DNA from: Ctena decussata
Taxonomy: Eukaryota; Mollusca; Bivalvia; Lucinida; Lucinidae
Assembly (NCBI GenBank): GCA_963989385.1
Contig: OZ022498.1
Location: forward strand, 6,455,501-6,519,500
Length of the DNA: 64,000 nucleotides
Direction of reading: 5' to 3'
In this document: one piece after another, positions 21,540 through 33,008 of the stretch
Numbering within the stretch: position 1 is the first letter of the stretch
How the letters are laid out: every line of letters starts with the position of its first letter
Position numbers and translations under genes: made by a program
The notes under the pieces: model-generated
Seen by the model: only the letters and a program-made list of their open reading frames with translations
The model's database searches: none
Told to the model about the DNA's origin: nothing

Positions 21540-22335
21540 TATTGTCTTTTGTCAAAATGCACCATATAATGCGCACATGTCGCTGTGAAAACGGCCTCTG
21601 GCGACTAGGAACAAATTCGATAGTTAATTTCTGACACAAAATAACAAATCGTTAATATAGTCAACCTAACGTGATTTTCAGCGTTTAAGGGCCACTTAGA
21701 GTTTAATCAATGATGTTATTTTGAGGAAAACAGTAATAGTTATTTCTCCAGAGGTTTAAGAATACTAGAAAGGCGTCTAATTGCGACTGAGTTTGTCGTG
21801 GATTAGTGAAAATGCAATAAGTACGTTAGCTAATAAAAATAAAAATATAGAAGTAAATACTGCAGCTGCTACAATTTGTTTTGTATAAACAGCATCAGAC
21901 TAGACACTAAGTACTCGTAACAAATGCAATATTAGTCCCGGTTAAATGGATGTTTTAAAATAATTTTCTAGCCCGTCCTAATGTCTTTTACCATTTTTCA
22001 GGTGCACCGTGTAACCAGAGAATGTCTTCTGGAGTCATAAGCAAAGGTTTGCCTGTTAATTCATGACATAAATTAACAAATCATTTAATTTATAGTGAAA
22101 CTAACATGATTTGCAGTGTGAAAGTACCAATTTACGCTAGATTTATTATGTTATTTCGTAGAAAACAGCAAAATCTATTCCCAAGAGGTTCGAATAAGCC
22201 ATTAAGGCGTCTGGTTTTCGACTGACTGTGCCGCCGAGTTGCAAAAAGCTATAAGCAAAGTAATAAATTTCAGAGACTAGATTAAAGAGTGAAGATTTGA
22301 CATAACATGTGTTCTTCATCGTGTATTGCAACTGC
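21540..22335 (+). repeat. Ancient tandem duplication, roughly 450-base offset
   Basis: Segment 21600-21800 (AATTTCTGACACAAAATAAC, GTGATTTTCAG, GATGTTATTTTGAGGAAAAC, AAAGGCGTCTAATTGCGACT) aligns with 22050-22230 (AATTCATGACATAAATTAAC, ATGATTTGCAG, TATGTTATTTCGTAGAAAAC, AAGGCGTCTGGTTTTCGACT). The copies are diverged and non-coding. Confidence 0.6.
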
Positions 22336-22339
22336 ATCA

Positions 22340-23316
22340 AACCTTGTCATCACTAAATCACGGATACGCAGACACAGCCAAATTGGTAAATAAGCTGGTA
22401 GAAAAATATTGCTGAATGACCAAAAAGGGCTTTATCAAAGATCTAGACCCTCACTAGCTCACCTCCACCCACCCCATAAAAGATGCATGGCACGCAGCTC
22501 CTTGATTCAGATATTCTGAAACCAATAATGGAGCTAATTTTTCATTTGTCAGAGGTTATGTGGCATGAATGTACCTTGTCTTTTTTTCTGGTATCGATTG
22601 GGGAGGGAGGAAGTTGGGCTGGGGAGGGTCCAGTTGTTGGGTACAGCCACCTTTGGTTATACAGCTATATATGCGACCAGCTTAATTACCCGCTAGGATG
22701 CGTCGACATATCGGTGATTTAGTGATGTGAAATGAAGAGCTTTTGAAAGTTATCTGAACGTGCGATCCAGTCCCAAATCATTAATCACGTTGAATTTCGC
22801 TAAGTCATATTTCCAGTAACCGTATCGCGCACGATCATTGCAACACTCAAACGATCATACAGGATAATGGAACTTTGGAATTTTCACATACTGCACCCAA
22901 TGAATTTCAAATTCCCTATACTTTGTGCTCACCTGCTCAGTTGGAGCAGATTTGGCTGCTTGTAATGTGTGATATAGAAATAAAAGGATGTCAGTAACAC
23001 TATGAAAGAATTTCGCTTGTACTCAGCGTTTTTCAGTCATTGCTCACTTCTGTTTTTTTTTCATTAGTTTTAAGAAAATTTGAATGTACCATAAATAAAC
23101 TATAATTTCACGACCCATATCAATCAGAGGGTTTCCTACACTGCCACATGTTGCCACAGACTGTCTTCGAGAACGCGTTTATGTGTTAATTGAGCTTTCT
23201 ACATAATCTGAATAAAAAGAAGGTTTAACCCCGGGGTTGCACTATAAAAGCAGAAGGGACCAGAAAATGGCCATGTTTCACTGAGGATTCAAGCTGTCTG
23301 CTAGAATTTCCCAAAT
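22340..23316. other. No gene recognised
   Basis: An open frame at 22483-22722 is Gly/Trp-rich by chance. No repeat match within the window was noticed. Confidence 0.4.
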
Positions 23317-25302
23317 GACCAGTAATCATCAAACTCATGTCTAGGAAGCACCTTGACCAGTACCATTGGATGATGTGTCCAGAATTTCACAATGACCTAG
23401 TTTTCATGGTTGACTGAACACATAAACTTGCTTAGAAGATGGTTATACTCAATTTTATGACTTTGGTCAAACTAATATCTTAACTGCTATATTATGCCCC
23501 ACACATCCGCCACTAAAGGTGAGAGAATACATACTGGTTTCAGGTCACATGATCAACATGGCCACAATGCCAAAATATGGTAAAAAACTTTAAAAATCTT
23601 CTTCTTTAAAATCAGTTGACCAATGGCCTTGAGACTTGGTAAGTAGCATCAGGTACTCAAGATCTTCCAAGATTGTTCAGATGATGACCTTGGATTGACC
23701 TTGACCTTTTTTTATGGATAGGTCAAATATTGGAAAACGCTAGAACGTAAGATTTCATGGGAAGTTTTGAAGATTTTGGCTTAACAATTGGTATATACAG
23801 TTGCCTAAACAATGCCCATATATGGTGAAAACCTTTAAAAATCTTCTTCTTAAGAACCATGAAATTATATGTTCTAGCATTTTCCCATATTTGACCATGC
23901 CGCAAAAAGGTCAAGGTAAACCCAAGGTCATCATAAGAGCAGCCTTGGTAGTACTCTAGTACTCCATCCTACTTACCAAGTTTCAAGGCCATAGGTGTAT
24001 TGGTTCTGGAGAAGAAAAATATCATAGGTTTATACCATAAATGGGTATGGCGGCCACGTTGATCATGTGACCTGGACCGCCGGTTGAACGAATTTTTGTT
24101 CAATAAACCCCTGGAGGCTCTATATGAAATATGGTTACAATAATTATTGGCCCTTTGGCTTTCGAGGAAATGTCTGAAAATGTCAAAATATGAGAGACAT
24201 GGGTAAAATTGATTTGGTTGGTTGATTTGATGCTTAACGTCCACGGTAAACAACTAAGGTCATGTCGGGACGGTCAGTTAACCTAACCACACTATTCCTG
24301 GGCAGGCTTAGACCTCCTAAGCGGTTAACCAGTACTAAGTGCACATACTTTCGCCAGCTGCCCTTCTTGAATCAGCGGAAGGAGAAACGAAAGTATGAGG
24401 CCAGACCGGGATTCGAACCCAGGACCTCTGACTTACGAGTCAGGTGCCCTACCGATTGCGCTACCCGGCCCGGCGACATGGGTAAAAGGTCAAAGAATTA
24501 CCTTGACCTCTTGTACTCATAATTCTTCATGACCTCATTAAGACAACTGTATATACCAATTTTTAAGCCAAAATCTTCAAAACTTCCCATGAAATCTTAT
24601 GTTCTAGCATTTTCCCAATATTTGACCTTGCCGTAAAAAAGGTCAAGGTCAATTCAAGGTCATCATTTGAACAATCTTAAAAGAACTTGAGTACCTGATA
24701 CTACTTACGAAGTCTCAAGGCCATTGGTCAAATGGTTCTATAGAAGAAGATTTTAAAAGATTTTTACCATATAAGGACATTGTGGCCATGTCATTAAGTC
24801 AACTGTATATACCAATTTTTAAGCCAAAATCTTCAAAACTTCCCATGAAATCTTATGTTCTAGCGTTTTCCAATATTTGACCTTGCCGTAAAAAAAGGTC
24901 AAGGTCGATCCAAGATCATCATTTGAACAGTCTTGGAAGAACTTGAGTAACTGATGCTACTTACCAAGTCTCAAAGCCATTGGTCTACTGGTTTTTTAAG
25001 AAGAAGATTTTAAAGGTTTTTACCATATATGGGCATTGTGGCGATGTTGATCATGTAACCTGAAGCCAGTATGTATTCTCTCACCTTTAGTGGCGAATGT
25101 GTGGGGCATAATATAGCAGTTAAGATATTAATTTGACCAAAGTTTCGTAATTCTAGGTCATAAAATTGAATATAACCATCTTCTAAGCAAGTTTATGTGT
25201 TCAGTCAACCATGAAAACTAGGTCATTGTAAAATTCCGGTCACGTCATCCGATGGTACTGGTCATGGTGCTTCCTTGACATGAGATAGATGATTACTGGC
25301 CA
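23317..25302. mobile_element. Large inverted-repeat element with internal unit copies
   Basis: Left arm (about 23317-23812) and right arm (about 24795-25302) are complementary over roughly 500 bases, from GACCAGTAATCATC / GATGATTACTGG inward, including GCCCCACACATCCGCCACTA and TCACATGATCAACATGGCC. Between the arms are further copies of a roughly 255-base unit (CAACTGTATATACCAATTTT ... ACCATATA.GG.CATTGTGG) at about 24545-24790 and, inverted and diverged, about 23815-24070. Each unit carries AAGGTCAAGGTCA-type motifs. A SINE is inserted at 24209-24474. No coding capacity was seen. It is probably a foldback-type element. Confidence 0.7.
24209..24474 (-). mobile_element. tRNA-derived SINE with intact Pol III boxes and target duplication
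   Basis: The minus-strand head starts at 24474 and reads GCCGGGTAGCGCAATCGG, A box TAGCGCAATCGG, B box GGTTCGAATCC. Both match Pol III consensus sequences, so transcription competence is possible. The tRNA-unrelated body ends in GGACGTTAAGCATCAAATC plus a CAACCAACCAA tail. A 13-base target duplication GACATGGGTAAAA flanks it (24196-24208 and 24475-24487). A shared GACGTTAA 3' motif links it to the SINE at 36762-36935. The anticodon loop is irregular, which argues against a functional tRNA gene. Confidence 0.9.
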
Positions 25303-26654
25303 GTTTATTTAGCTGTGATGCCAGGACATATTGAAAATAGAGGACAAAAATATCAAAAAAATGCTGAATGTCAAAGGAAGTCTTTTTTGACATAATATGT
25401 TCAAAGTAAACCAAATGAAATGATAAGGAAATACATTTTAGATGTTCTGTTAATCATTTTATCAAACACTGTCTGTCTGTTATACTCTTCTACCAAATGA
25501 GACCATTTTCACAAGACCAGGTAAAACCATGTTGAATTACCCCACCCACTTCTGTGGACCCATAGCTCAGTAACTAGGGCTTTCCGACCAAAGGGACATA
25601 TGGTTCAATAAACTAGAAACACTGGAGTATACCATCAGTTAAAAAAATAAAACTTTGGTAGGATGCAGAAAACCCACCTTATTGATACCCCCCCCCCCCT
25701 TTGGCACAAACATTGTTTAATACAAGTAGATTACATCATGTAAATTTCACTTGAAACAAATGACTCTAAATTCTGTTTTCAGATTATTATTTTACTGTCA
25801 GTTAGAAAGTTCAAAATTCAAGCCACAGTGATAAGTAGAGAAAACAAGATAGCTGGAAATGACGTTTAAATGTAAATTATTCATCAGCTGTAGCATCTGC
25901 ATTCCAGATAGTCAAAATGCTCGTTGCAGGCTCCATTAAAGATTATGAAAATTGATAGTGCCCATGGATTGATGTGAGCAGCGACAAGTCTAATAAGAAT
26001 GCGATTCATAATCTGGCCTTGTCTTTGCAGTCAGCAGGTGCCGTACGTACCATTTCACATGATATTTTTCAGAAACGTTACTGTGTTGTATGATTTATTC
26101 TGCCAAAGGTCAAAACGTAAAAAGGACATATTGCACGATCTGAATTAAATCAAATAAGTGTCAAGATTTCATATTATACAACAAATTAATAGTAATGCTA
26201 ACGTTGCAAAATCTAAGATATAACTAAATTATCGTGCAGGCAAAAGTATTAATGAAGATTAATGAAGATAACAAGGAAAGGCGACAATCTCAAACCATTA
26301 AGCACTGAAGACAGCCCAATACAGAGGAGCCAATAATAATAAAAAAAATCAAAATATATAAAACTTCTATGGTACCTGTTTTCTTTTCTATGTTACACAA
26401 CAAAACAGGAAGCCAAGTGGACGGCTATGAAAATTTCGAAAGACCTGAAACACAGCAAACGAGGTCGGCTTCAGAAGCTTCAACCTTAGAACGGACACAA
26501 ACCTACATAAAGCACTAGGGGCTAAAGCTAGTTTTATGCACGCAATATCACACTCACTTCTGATGCAGTTCCAAAAGCAAGTACATAGTGTTCGGTCTGC
26601 GTAGAGGCCCCCTATCTCAGAATCGAGAGAACACAATCTGTTTTCTACTCTATT
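25303..26654. other. No gene recognised
   Basis: A poly-C tract lies at about 25688-25699. The open frame at 26388-26783 runs into the LINE fragment that follows. Nothing else was recognised. Confidence 0.4.
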
Positions 26655-26975
26655 ATATCCCATAATCTTGCAAGGTCGTAGGGGCACCACGGATGACTTC
26701 GCAAAACTCCTCATCATGTTGAATGCGTCAGTAAGCGTGGCTCGGAAAGGGGTGCTCGTTGCCTGCCGAGACCTACCCATCACTTTTTTTTTCTTTCAAA
26801 CCTTTGGGTGTAGCTCTTTAATATTGTCTTTTCACCTCTCTTGTTACCTCCCCTCTTCTTCTGTCTACCTCTTTGTCTTTTTCCTTTCACTGTGCCCTGT
26901 AGAGTCGTCTTTGCTAAACCAGAAGCCATAGAGACGTGGCCAAACCACCTTAGTTTCCGTATCTTGACCATGGTA
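26655..26975 (-). pseudogene. LINE reverse-transcriptase C-terminal tail, fragment
   Basis: Minus-strand translation gives RKLRWFGHVSMASGLAKT, then a Lys/Arg/Gly-rich linker, and after a frame change FAKSSVVPLRPCKIMG. The RWFGHV..M..GLAKT..GTV.G.R.RGR series is the characteristic C-terminus of non-LTR retrotransposon polyproteins. It is 5'-truncated and frameshifted. A relative in the same orientation lies at 54310-54560. Not a host gene. Confidence 0.75.
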
Positions 26976-28105
26976 AGGAGACCAATTCTTCAAAAGTATC
27001 GCACAAACTGTTGCTTACTGTTTTGGCATTTTATTAACTGCTTCCATTGTATTCGCTAACTGAACTCAGGTTTGATTATAGAACTCTTAGTCCAATCTGA
27101 TGGGTCGAGCGATTTTTTTTTTATTTTGAATTGTATAACCTTCAGTGTTACTCGCAAAGTTTAAGGCAGAACTTTTACCGATAAAAATTATTACTGCGAT
27201 TTAAGCCAACAGAACTCGGAATCAGCAGTGAACTTTGCAATTTATACCAATCAAGACATCTTTTCGATCATGTTTTCTAGAAGTGTCGACTCAGCTCAAA
27301 ATCTCCGTCTTGTATGGCTTCTTGCTAGGCGTAGACGGTTAGACTGTTTGTTTAAAACATGTAGTACGGAAGCAATATCTAGGCCGCCCACCCACACCAT
27401 CTCTTACAAGTATATCGCAGTATGAAACCATACATCTTATCATTTACCAGTCTATCAAGACAGTGAACTTTATTTTTGCAATATGACAGTGTTATTGGCA
27501 GGATAATTGATTGCCTTTGCTGAGGCAGTAAATTGCTCATATGGCCATAAAATATTCATTCCAGTAACCGGCAATTTATACGAAGATATATTTGAGGAAA
27601 ATATTCTGACTTTAGACCGAGATACGGAGCCGCAAAAACAAATATCCAAGCAAGTACACAAAATCAATGTTGATTCAACGTTGCGTGCCCAGTGGGATGT
27701 TACATGAAGGAGTTTGTTTCAAAACCTTATAGGATGACAAGATATAATTTCATAGCAGTCCATTTGAAGAAGCAAATATGTGTAGCAATGAATAATTAGA
27801 CTTTTGAGCCCTCAAATCAGGTTTGTGCAGTTTGCAAACATCTCTGCGGTAGAGATAGCCCAGCGTACACATGCCGTTGGAGCAGCTTCAGTAAAAGTAT
27901 GCGTCATGGTTGTGTTGCAACGTTGTGCTCTTTAAAACTTTAATGGGTTCATAACTGTAGATGAAAACGAATTATCTAGATGCACTCTTGCAGTAAACAA
28001 AAACGTGCTTATATTTTATTTACAAACTACTTTTTAAGGCAATTATGTAATGCGCAAATTCCAGACAAATGCAGGGCACAAAAAAGGCGTTGTGAAGACT
28101 TAAAA
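26976..28105. other. No gene recognised
   Basis: An open frame at 27507-27707 (plus) has mixed composition (VTGNLYEDIFEENILTLDRD) and could be an exon of an unknown gene, but it lacks supporting motifs and has an overlapping antisense frame. Confidence 0.35.
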
Positions 28106-28336
28106 TGAGGTACGTCATGAGACTTCCAACAATGTGGCAGTTTTATCTTGTGATATTCAGACCATCCATGTCATTTCTCCAGGGCAAACAGAGACTCACC
28201 GTTGGATCTATGGCTCGGGTCAGTTCCATAGATGGCTGAGGTGACAAGCGAACTCTCTGACCAGACTGCACTTATCTGATCAGATCCTTTGCTTATCACC
28301 AATGCCATATTGTTGGAAATCACATGATGTGGCTCA
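28106..28336. mobile_element. Diverged TGAG-ended MITE, related subfamily
   Basis: TGAGGTACGTCATGAGACTT and CCAACAATGTGGC at the left pair with GCCATATTGTTGG and CACATGATGTGGCTCA at the right. Ends and the CCAACAATGTGG block are shared with the TGAGCC MITEs, but the interior differs. Confidence 0.7.
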
Positions 28337-29595
28337 AATATCAATGCTTTATAGTGCTGAACAAGATCCCGATGAGACCTTTTGGCAACAACAGGTAACT
28401 AAACAGGAAAACATTTTTAGATTCGTGCTTTGGATACCGCTCCTTTATAAACTATAACACTGCTGCAACTTGAATATAGGCTAGCACGATACAAGAAGTA
28501 TTAAGTTTTATGTATTTTTACGGTGATGAATAGCTTTCAAGAGCACAAAATTAGAAACAGACATTCGAGTAACTGCACATCCTGCTAAGATTAATTGTAG
28601 AAAGCCATATCTAAATCAGTTTGCAACTCTGAATCTATTTTTCAATCGCCACACATTAATAGTCAAATGTATTCCATATTGATCATACAGTTTAATATGT
28701 CTTCAAATCATGGTTGTAACAATTTAATTGTTGTTATGTCCGATTATGTGATTGATCAGAAGTGTTATTCCAAGTTTCTAAGAAGTTTTAAGCGGCCCTA
28801 GAGGTCTGTTCAACGTCTACGTGGCGCCAAAGTCAACAGAACGTATTAAAGAATTCAACGGAATGTAAGTAGAAAATATCAATTCAGGCCGGGTCTGGAC
28901 AAACCTGTTTTATGGTGTATTTGAAATGCAGCCTGTGTACATTCGCGGTCTAAATAAGGCAGGCACAGGTACATGTAACTTTTTTGTTTGTTTTAATTCT
29001 ACGGATTTCAGTCATTGTAAAGACAGACTTTGCATATCCTGAACTGCTCATGTGAACTGGCTGGTCCAGGCGTGCGCACTTCGCACAGGCCATAAGGGAC
29101 ACAGCTGATATTCTTTTAAAGATGATTTATCTCATAGGAACCAATAATGGACTGCTAGATTTGTCTCATTACTCAATAATGAGACTCACCTCGGGAAAAA
29201 CATCTATCAGGCATCTACAAACCAGGAGGCAGTTTTTCAAAGCATTGTAGGCTAATCGAAGCGTTAGAAAAGGATTCGTTAAATTGTCTTGCACACATAA
29301 AAGCAAATGTGCTAATATTTTTGCTGAAAAAAAAATGCGAAGACCTTTTAATATGCTCATATTTTTGGAAAAAAAAGCAATGTTTATGCATTCAAAACAT
29401 TGAATGTATACTGTGTCGTTAAGTAACGACGTTATTAGTTTTGAACAACTAGGTTTTTGTTATTACATGGCTTGTAAATACTATCAAAACGGTCCATAGT
29501 CAGTATGTTTTTATAGCTATACAGACAAACACTTAATTCTTGAATTTAACCATAGCAGACCTAGAAATACATCTTACTTAACAAGCTCTATAAAT
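28337..29595. other. No gene recognised
   Basis: AT-rich, with no splice-bounded conserved frame and no repeat recognised within the window. Confidence 0.4.
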
Positions 29596-29834
29596 TGAGC
29601 AACGACACGAGGAAACCAACAAAAATGGTTGTGCGCCCAGCGCAGACTCAGACCAGCCTGGGCATATGACAAGTCTGCTTAGACTCTTCGCTAAGCGCTT
29701 AAACGGTAGCCAAGGGTCTAAGCTACCTCCATGCTGACAGAGAAGACTCTGATCAGACTGGGCGGATGCCCAGGTTGATATGTGTCTGCGCTGGGCGCAC
29801 AACCACTTTGTTGGTTTTCTCGTGTCGCGACTCA
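29596..29834. mobile_element. TGAGCC palindromic MITE, copy 4
   Basis: Starts TGAGCAACGACACGAGGAAA and ends CTCGTGTCGCGACTCA. Full length with scattered substitutions. Overlapping open frames at 29578-29951 are by-products. Confidence 0.9.
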
Positions 29835-30863
29835 ATTGCTCTTGTATCTCCCATATCGGTGTGGGTGCTGCTGTTTAAATTAATTCCACTGACAATCGAT
29901 CTAAAGAACAAGAAGGCAATTAAAAGTAGCGCAGCCGGCAAACATGAATAGTATTGCCCAGCATCCCTGCGCCGTCCCTAAATAATAATGTACTCCTGTA
30001 CAGTGATGCTTGTTTTAGTAAAATCCAGTGCCCAGTTGTTCAAAAAGTAACGACGCCGTTAGTTAACGAGACGTGTTTTTCAAACGTATTGTGTTTGTGC
30101 GTCGAACTTACACTATGTACTCGTAGTAGCATGTTTCAGTAAACAGATCGACACGTCACAATAATTTGCCTCAACCAGTAACATCTACTTTCTTGGCATT
30201 TTGCATTCCTCAGGTGCAACAAAACGAGTTACATTTCGGTCGCTTCTCATAGTTTCGTGCACTCACATGATTTCATGAACTCTCGTTCTGGCCGTTTTTC
30301 TTAGCACGCGCGGGTTTTAGTGCCACCTGTCAGATCTTTCCCGGAAGTTTACATCAGAGGAAAATAAACTCTGCTCAAAGAATCGACAAAAGAAACTGGT
30401 AAGTTGAATGAAACTTTGCAATCACACCTTGAAAACATACACATAACTGATTATGTCACCCAGTGCAATTAGTTACATGTCCATTTTTACTTTACTTTAC
30501 CTGTAAAATGACTGTGAATCAGCAAAACCGACGTCTGCTTAGCCGCTGGCATCCTTATGAATAAAGTCACGTGACCTTTCTTGATTGACACTTCAGTCTA
30601 CAGTTTCTGCTCTTAAGTCATTTTTCAATGAAAAAAAAAAGAAAAAAATTGCCTTCATTTATCTTAGCTTGCTACCATTTTGTTTTATGCATGGTCCTTT
30701 ATTGTCTGTGTTGTCTGCTAGGAATAAATGTGTCAGTGTGAACATGGCCATACATGTTCACACCAACATATTCAGTCCTAAGTATATGCATATGCAATTC
30801 TATTTATCTGTAAATAAATGTACATTTCCCTCACATATTATTTTCTTCGGGCAAAACCTCAAC
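29835..30863. other. No gene recognised
   Basis: Lies upstream of the pogo-type pseudogene. No transposon terminus could be fixed. An A-rich run lies near 30630-30647. Confidence 0.4.
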
Positions 30864-32646
30864 AGGTGAAGAAGTCCTACAGAACAAACTACACCCCAGA
30901 TCATCTGGCCAACGCATACGCTGCAGTAAAAGACAGAGCCTGCCCATAAGATCAGCAGGCATCATGTTTAGTGTCCCATCTCACTGCGAGATAGATTTAC
31001 AGGTGTAGTGGATCCTGAGTCTTTACCTGGGGCTCACCTAAAGAAGAAGAAACAGTGCTAGTTGAACATGTTGAAGTAATGGCCCAGATGGGGTATGGGT
31101 ATACCCATATTCAGCTACAGCACCTTGCAGGTGAACTTGCTTATAGTTTGGACAGAAGACTCACCAGTAAAAATGTATGGATTTTTGAGGCGGTGGAAAG
31201 ACCGTTTGAGTTCGTTAAACCCAAGAAGTTTGGAAACTACGAGGGGCAAGGGTTCCACTCCAGAGAAATTCTGAGCTAGAGTCAGTTCTGTTGAAGTATG
31301 GTCTGAACGACAAGCCGCAGCTTATTTATAACCTGGATGAGACTGGACTACAGCCAGAACATAGACCACCTAATGTTGTTGCTCCAACCCAGAGTAAGTA
31401 ACGTGATATCACCTCTCCAAGGTCTACCTTGTCACTCTGATCGGATGTGCAAATGCTATTGGTAACAGTCTCCCACCTTATTTTGTGTTCAAGGACAAAC
31501 GTTTAATGCCTGAACTGCTAAAAACTGCTTCAGCAGGTGCTAAAGCTGTGATGTCAGACTCCGGCTGGTCTAATGCCGCCATTTTCAGACAGTACCTTGA
31601 AGATCACTTTCTGCCACTTGGTCGTCCTGATGTTCAATCTTAAGAGCAAGTATTGCTTCTTTATGATGGTCATGCTTCCTATATTTCTCCTCTTCTCATC
31701 CAGTGGGCCAAAAGTCACAACATCATCCTCTTCATCTTGGCACCCCATACTTGCCATCTTCTACAGCCACTAAACCTTCGTATATTGGGACCTTTCAAGT
31801 CTTATTATCATTCTGAATGCAGCCTCTTCAATGCAAACCCACATGGACCAAAAGATTACCAGATATGCAATGAGTGAATAAGCCTGTAAGGCATATCTCA
31901 AGGCCAAGACATCCACTAATATTCAATCATCTTACTGGAAGACTGACATCAATCCATTCTGCAGACAGGTTATTTCAGATGAGAATTTGTTCCCTACTGA
32001 GGCATTCAGAGGGGAATAAACAGTTAAAAAGGTGATGGCAATTATAGGTGGAAAGGATTAAGTTCAAAGATTTCTGGAGAAGAAAACTGAAAACATGTGT
32101 ACAAACCAAAATGAGAATCATATCAGTTCAGAAAAGAAAGAAGAAAAGGGAGCTAATAAAAGACCAAGTCCTGGGGGACAGGCAATAACTGAAGGAGATT
32201 TCGAAGACAGACCAAATAATTATGGAGAGAGAAAGACAGTGCCAGCAAAGAAGGTAAACAAATGCAGTATAAATTCAGACACAGTGAATATCTGAAAACT
32301 TGAACAGAAAAGCCAGAAGTGTAAAGAAAAAATAATAAAAGGAAAACAGAAGGCTCAACTAAAATGTGATTCCCAACAACCTTCAACCAGTACCATGCAG
32401 TTATTGGAAAATAAAGATAATTCCGACTTAGATTCAGGACCGGAGGATACTCCAGATGAGGAAAAATGTTGCAAGTGCAAATGTTTTACCCCACCAAAGT
32501 TAAGGGAGGGGCCTTACTTAGTGATTGTGAAGTGGGCTCAGTGTGACAAATGCAGTCATTGGGTACATTTAGAGTGTTGTTCTGAAGTTCAGTTTTTTAA
32601 GAGACATGGAGAATTTCTTTGCCCCCACTGCACTGTTTGTAACTAA
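30864..32646 (+). pseudogene. Pogo/Tigger-type transposase pseudogene with C-terminal PHD-like finger
   Basis: Broken coding sequence of a DDE transposase. In order: an N-terminal helix-turn-helix-like start (KKSYRTNYTPDHLANAYAAV, 30870s); an alpha-helical segment (HVEVMAQMGYGYTHIQLQ, from 31055); the catalytic-type motif NLDETGLQPEHR (about 31330); a central block LIGCANAIGNSLPPYFVF; DGHASYIS; and APHTCHLLQPL, where the usual third acidic residue reads Asn. A low-complexity Lys/Glu linker then leads to a zinc-finger segment at 32470-32646 with CxC, CDKC, HWVHLEC and CPHC ligands. At least two frameshifts and several stops (including after VQS near 31641 and near 31877) make it inactive. Fusion of a PHD-like finger to a pogo-type transposase is the notable feature. 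The final 83-residue frame (32395-32646) is intact. Confidence 0.8.
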
Positions 32647-32887
32647 AAGTCCAGTCAAAAGTCAGCGTAAATACGTTTTTCTGTTGTGATTTTTTTCCTT
32701 TTACTGTTAATTATAATGTTCTCTTTCATTGCTGCATATTAATTCTGTAAAAGCAAATGATAATCACTTTGGGTGGTTGGTTTTCATTTTGATCATCCGT
32801 ACAAATATTTAAAGCCTAACAGAAAAAAAAAAACTCAGCTAAAAATTTTGAAACCAAACATGCTATGTGATAGTGCATTTTTTTTAC

Positions 32888-33008
32888 CTTTGGGCATATA
32901 CCGTAGATGACCTTGTGAATCTCATTTGGAATGCCTCAGACACCTCCAAACTTTCACGAAACTATGAAAAGATTCTGTCTGATATCCGACTGATGATGGC
33001 CGACATTT
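32888..33008 (+). other. Possible short exon
   Basis: A T-rich tract, then an AG ending at 32905, followed by an open frame DLVNLIWNASDTSKLS..., charged and helical in appearance, to a stop at about 33006. It may be a last exon of an unknown gene or the residual C-terminus of a mobile element. No homolog was recognised. Confidence 0.2.

Noticed and set aside
21181..21639. Open frames giving WLCAQ.RLRSAWASAQSD peptides (also at 29578-29835 and 45954-46139)
   Set aside because: They lie inside the palindromic TGAGCC MITE and arise on both strands. They are translations of a repeat, not genes.
24400..24474. Functional tRNA gene on the minus strand
   Set aside because: A and B boxes are good, but the anticodon arm is irregular and a full SINE body with target duplications follows.
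26668..27059. Plus-strand hydrophobic frames (PLFFCLPLCLFPF type)
   Set aside because: Antisense of a LINE reverse-transcriptase tail. The minus-strand reading is the meaningful one.
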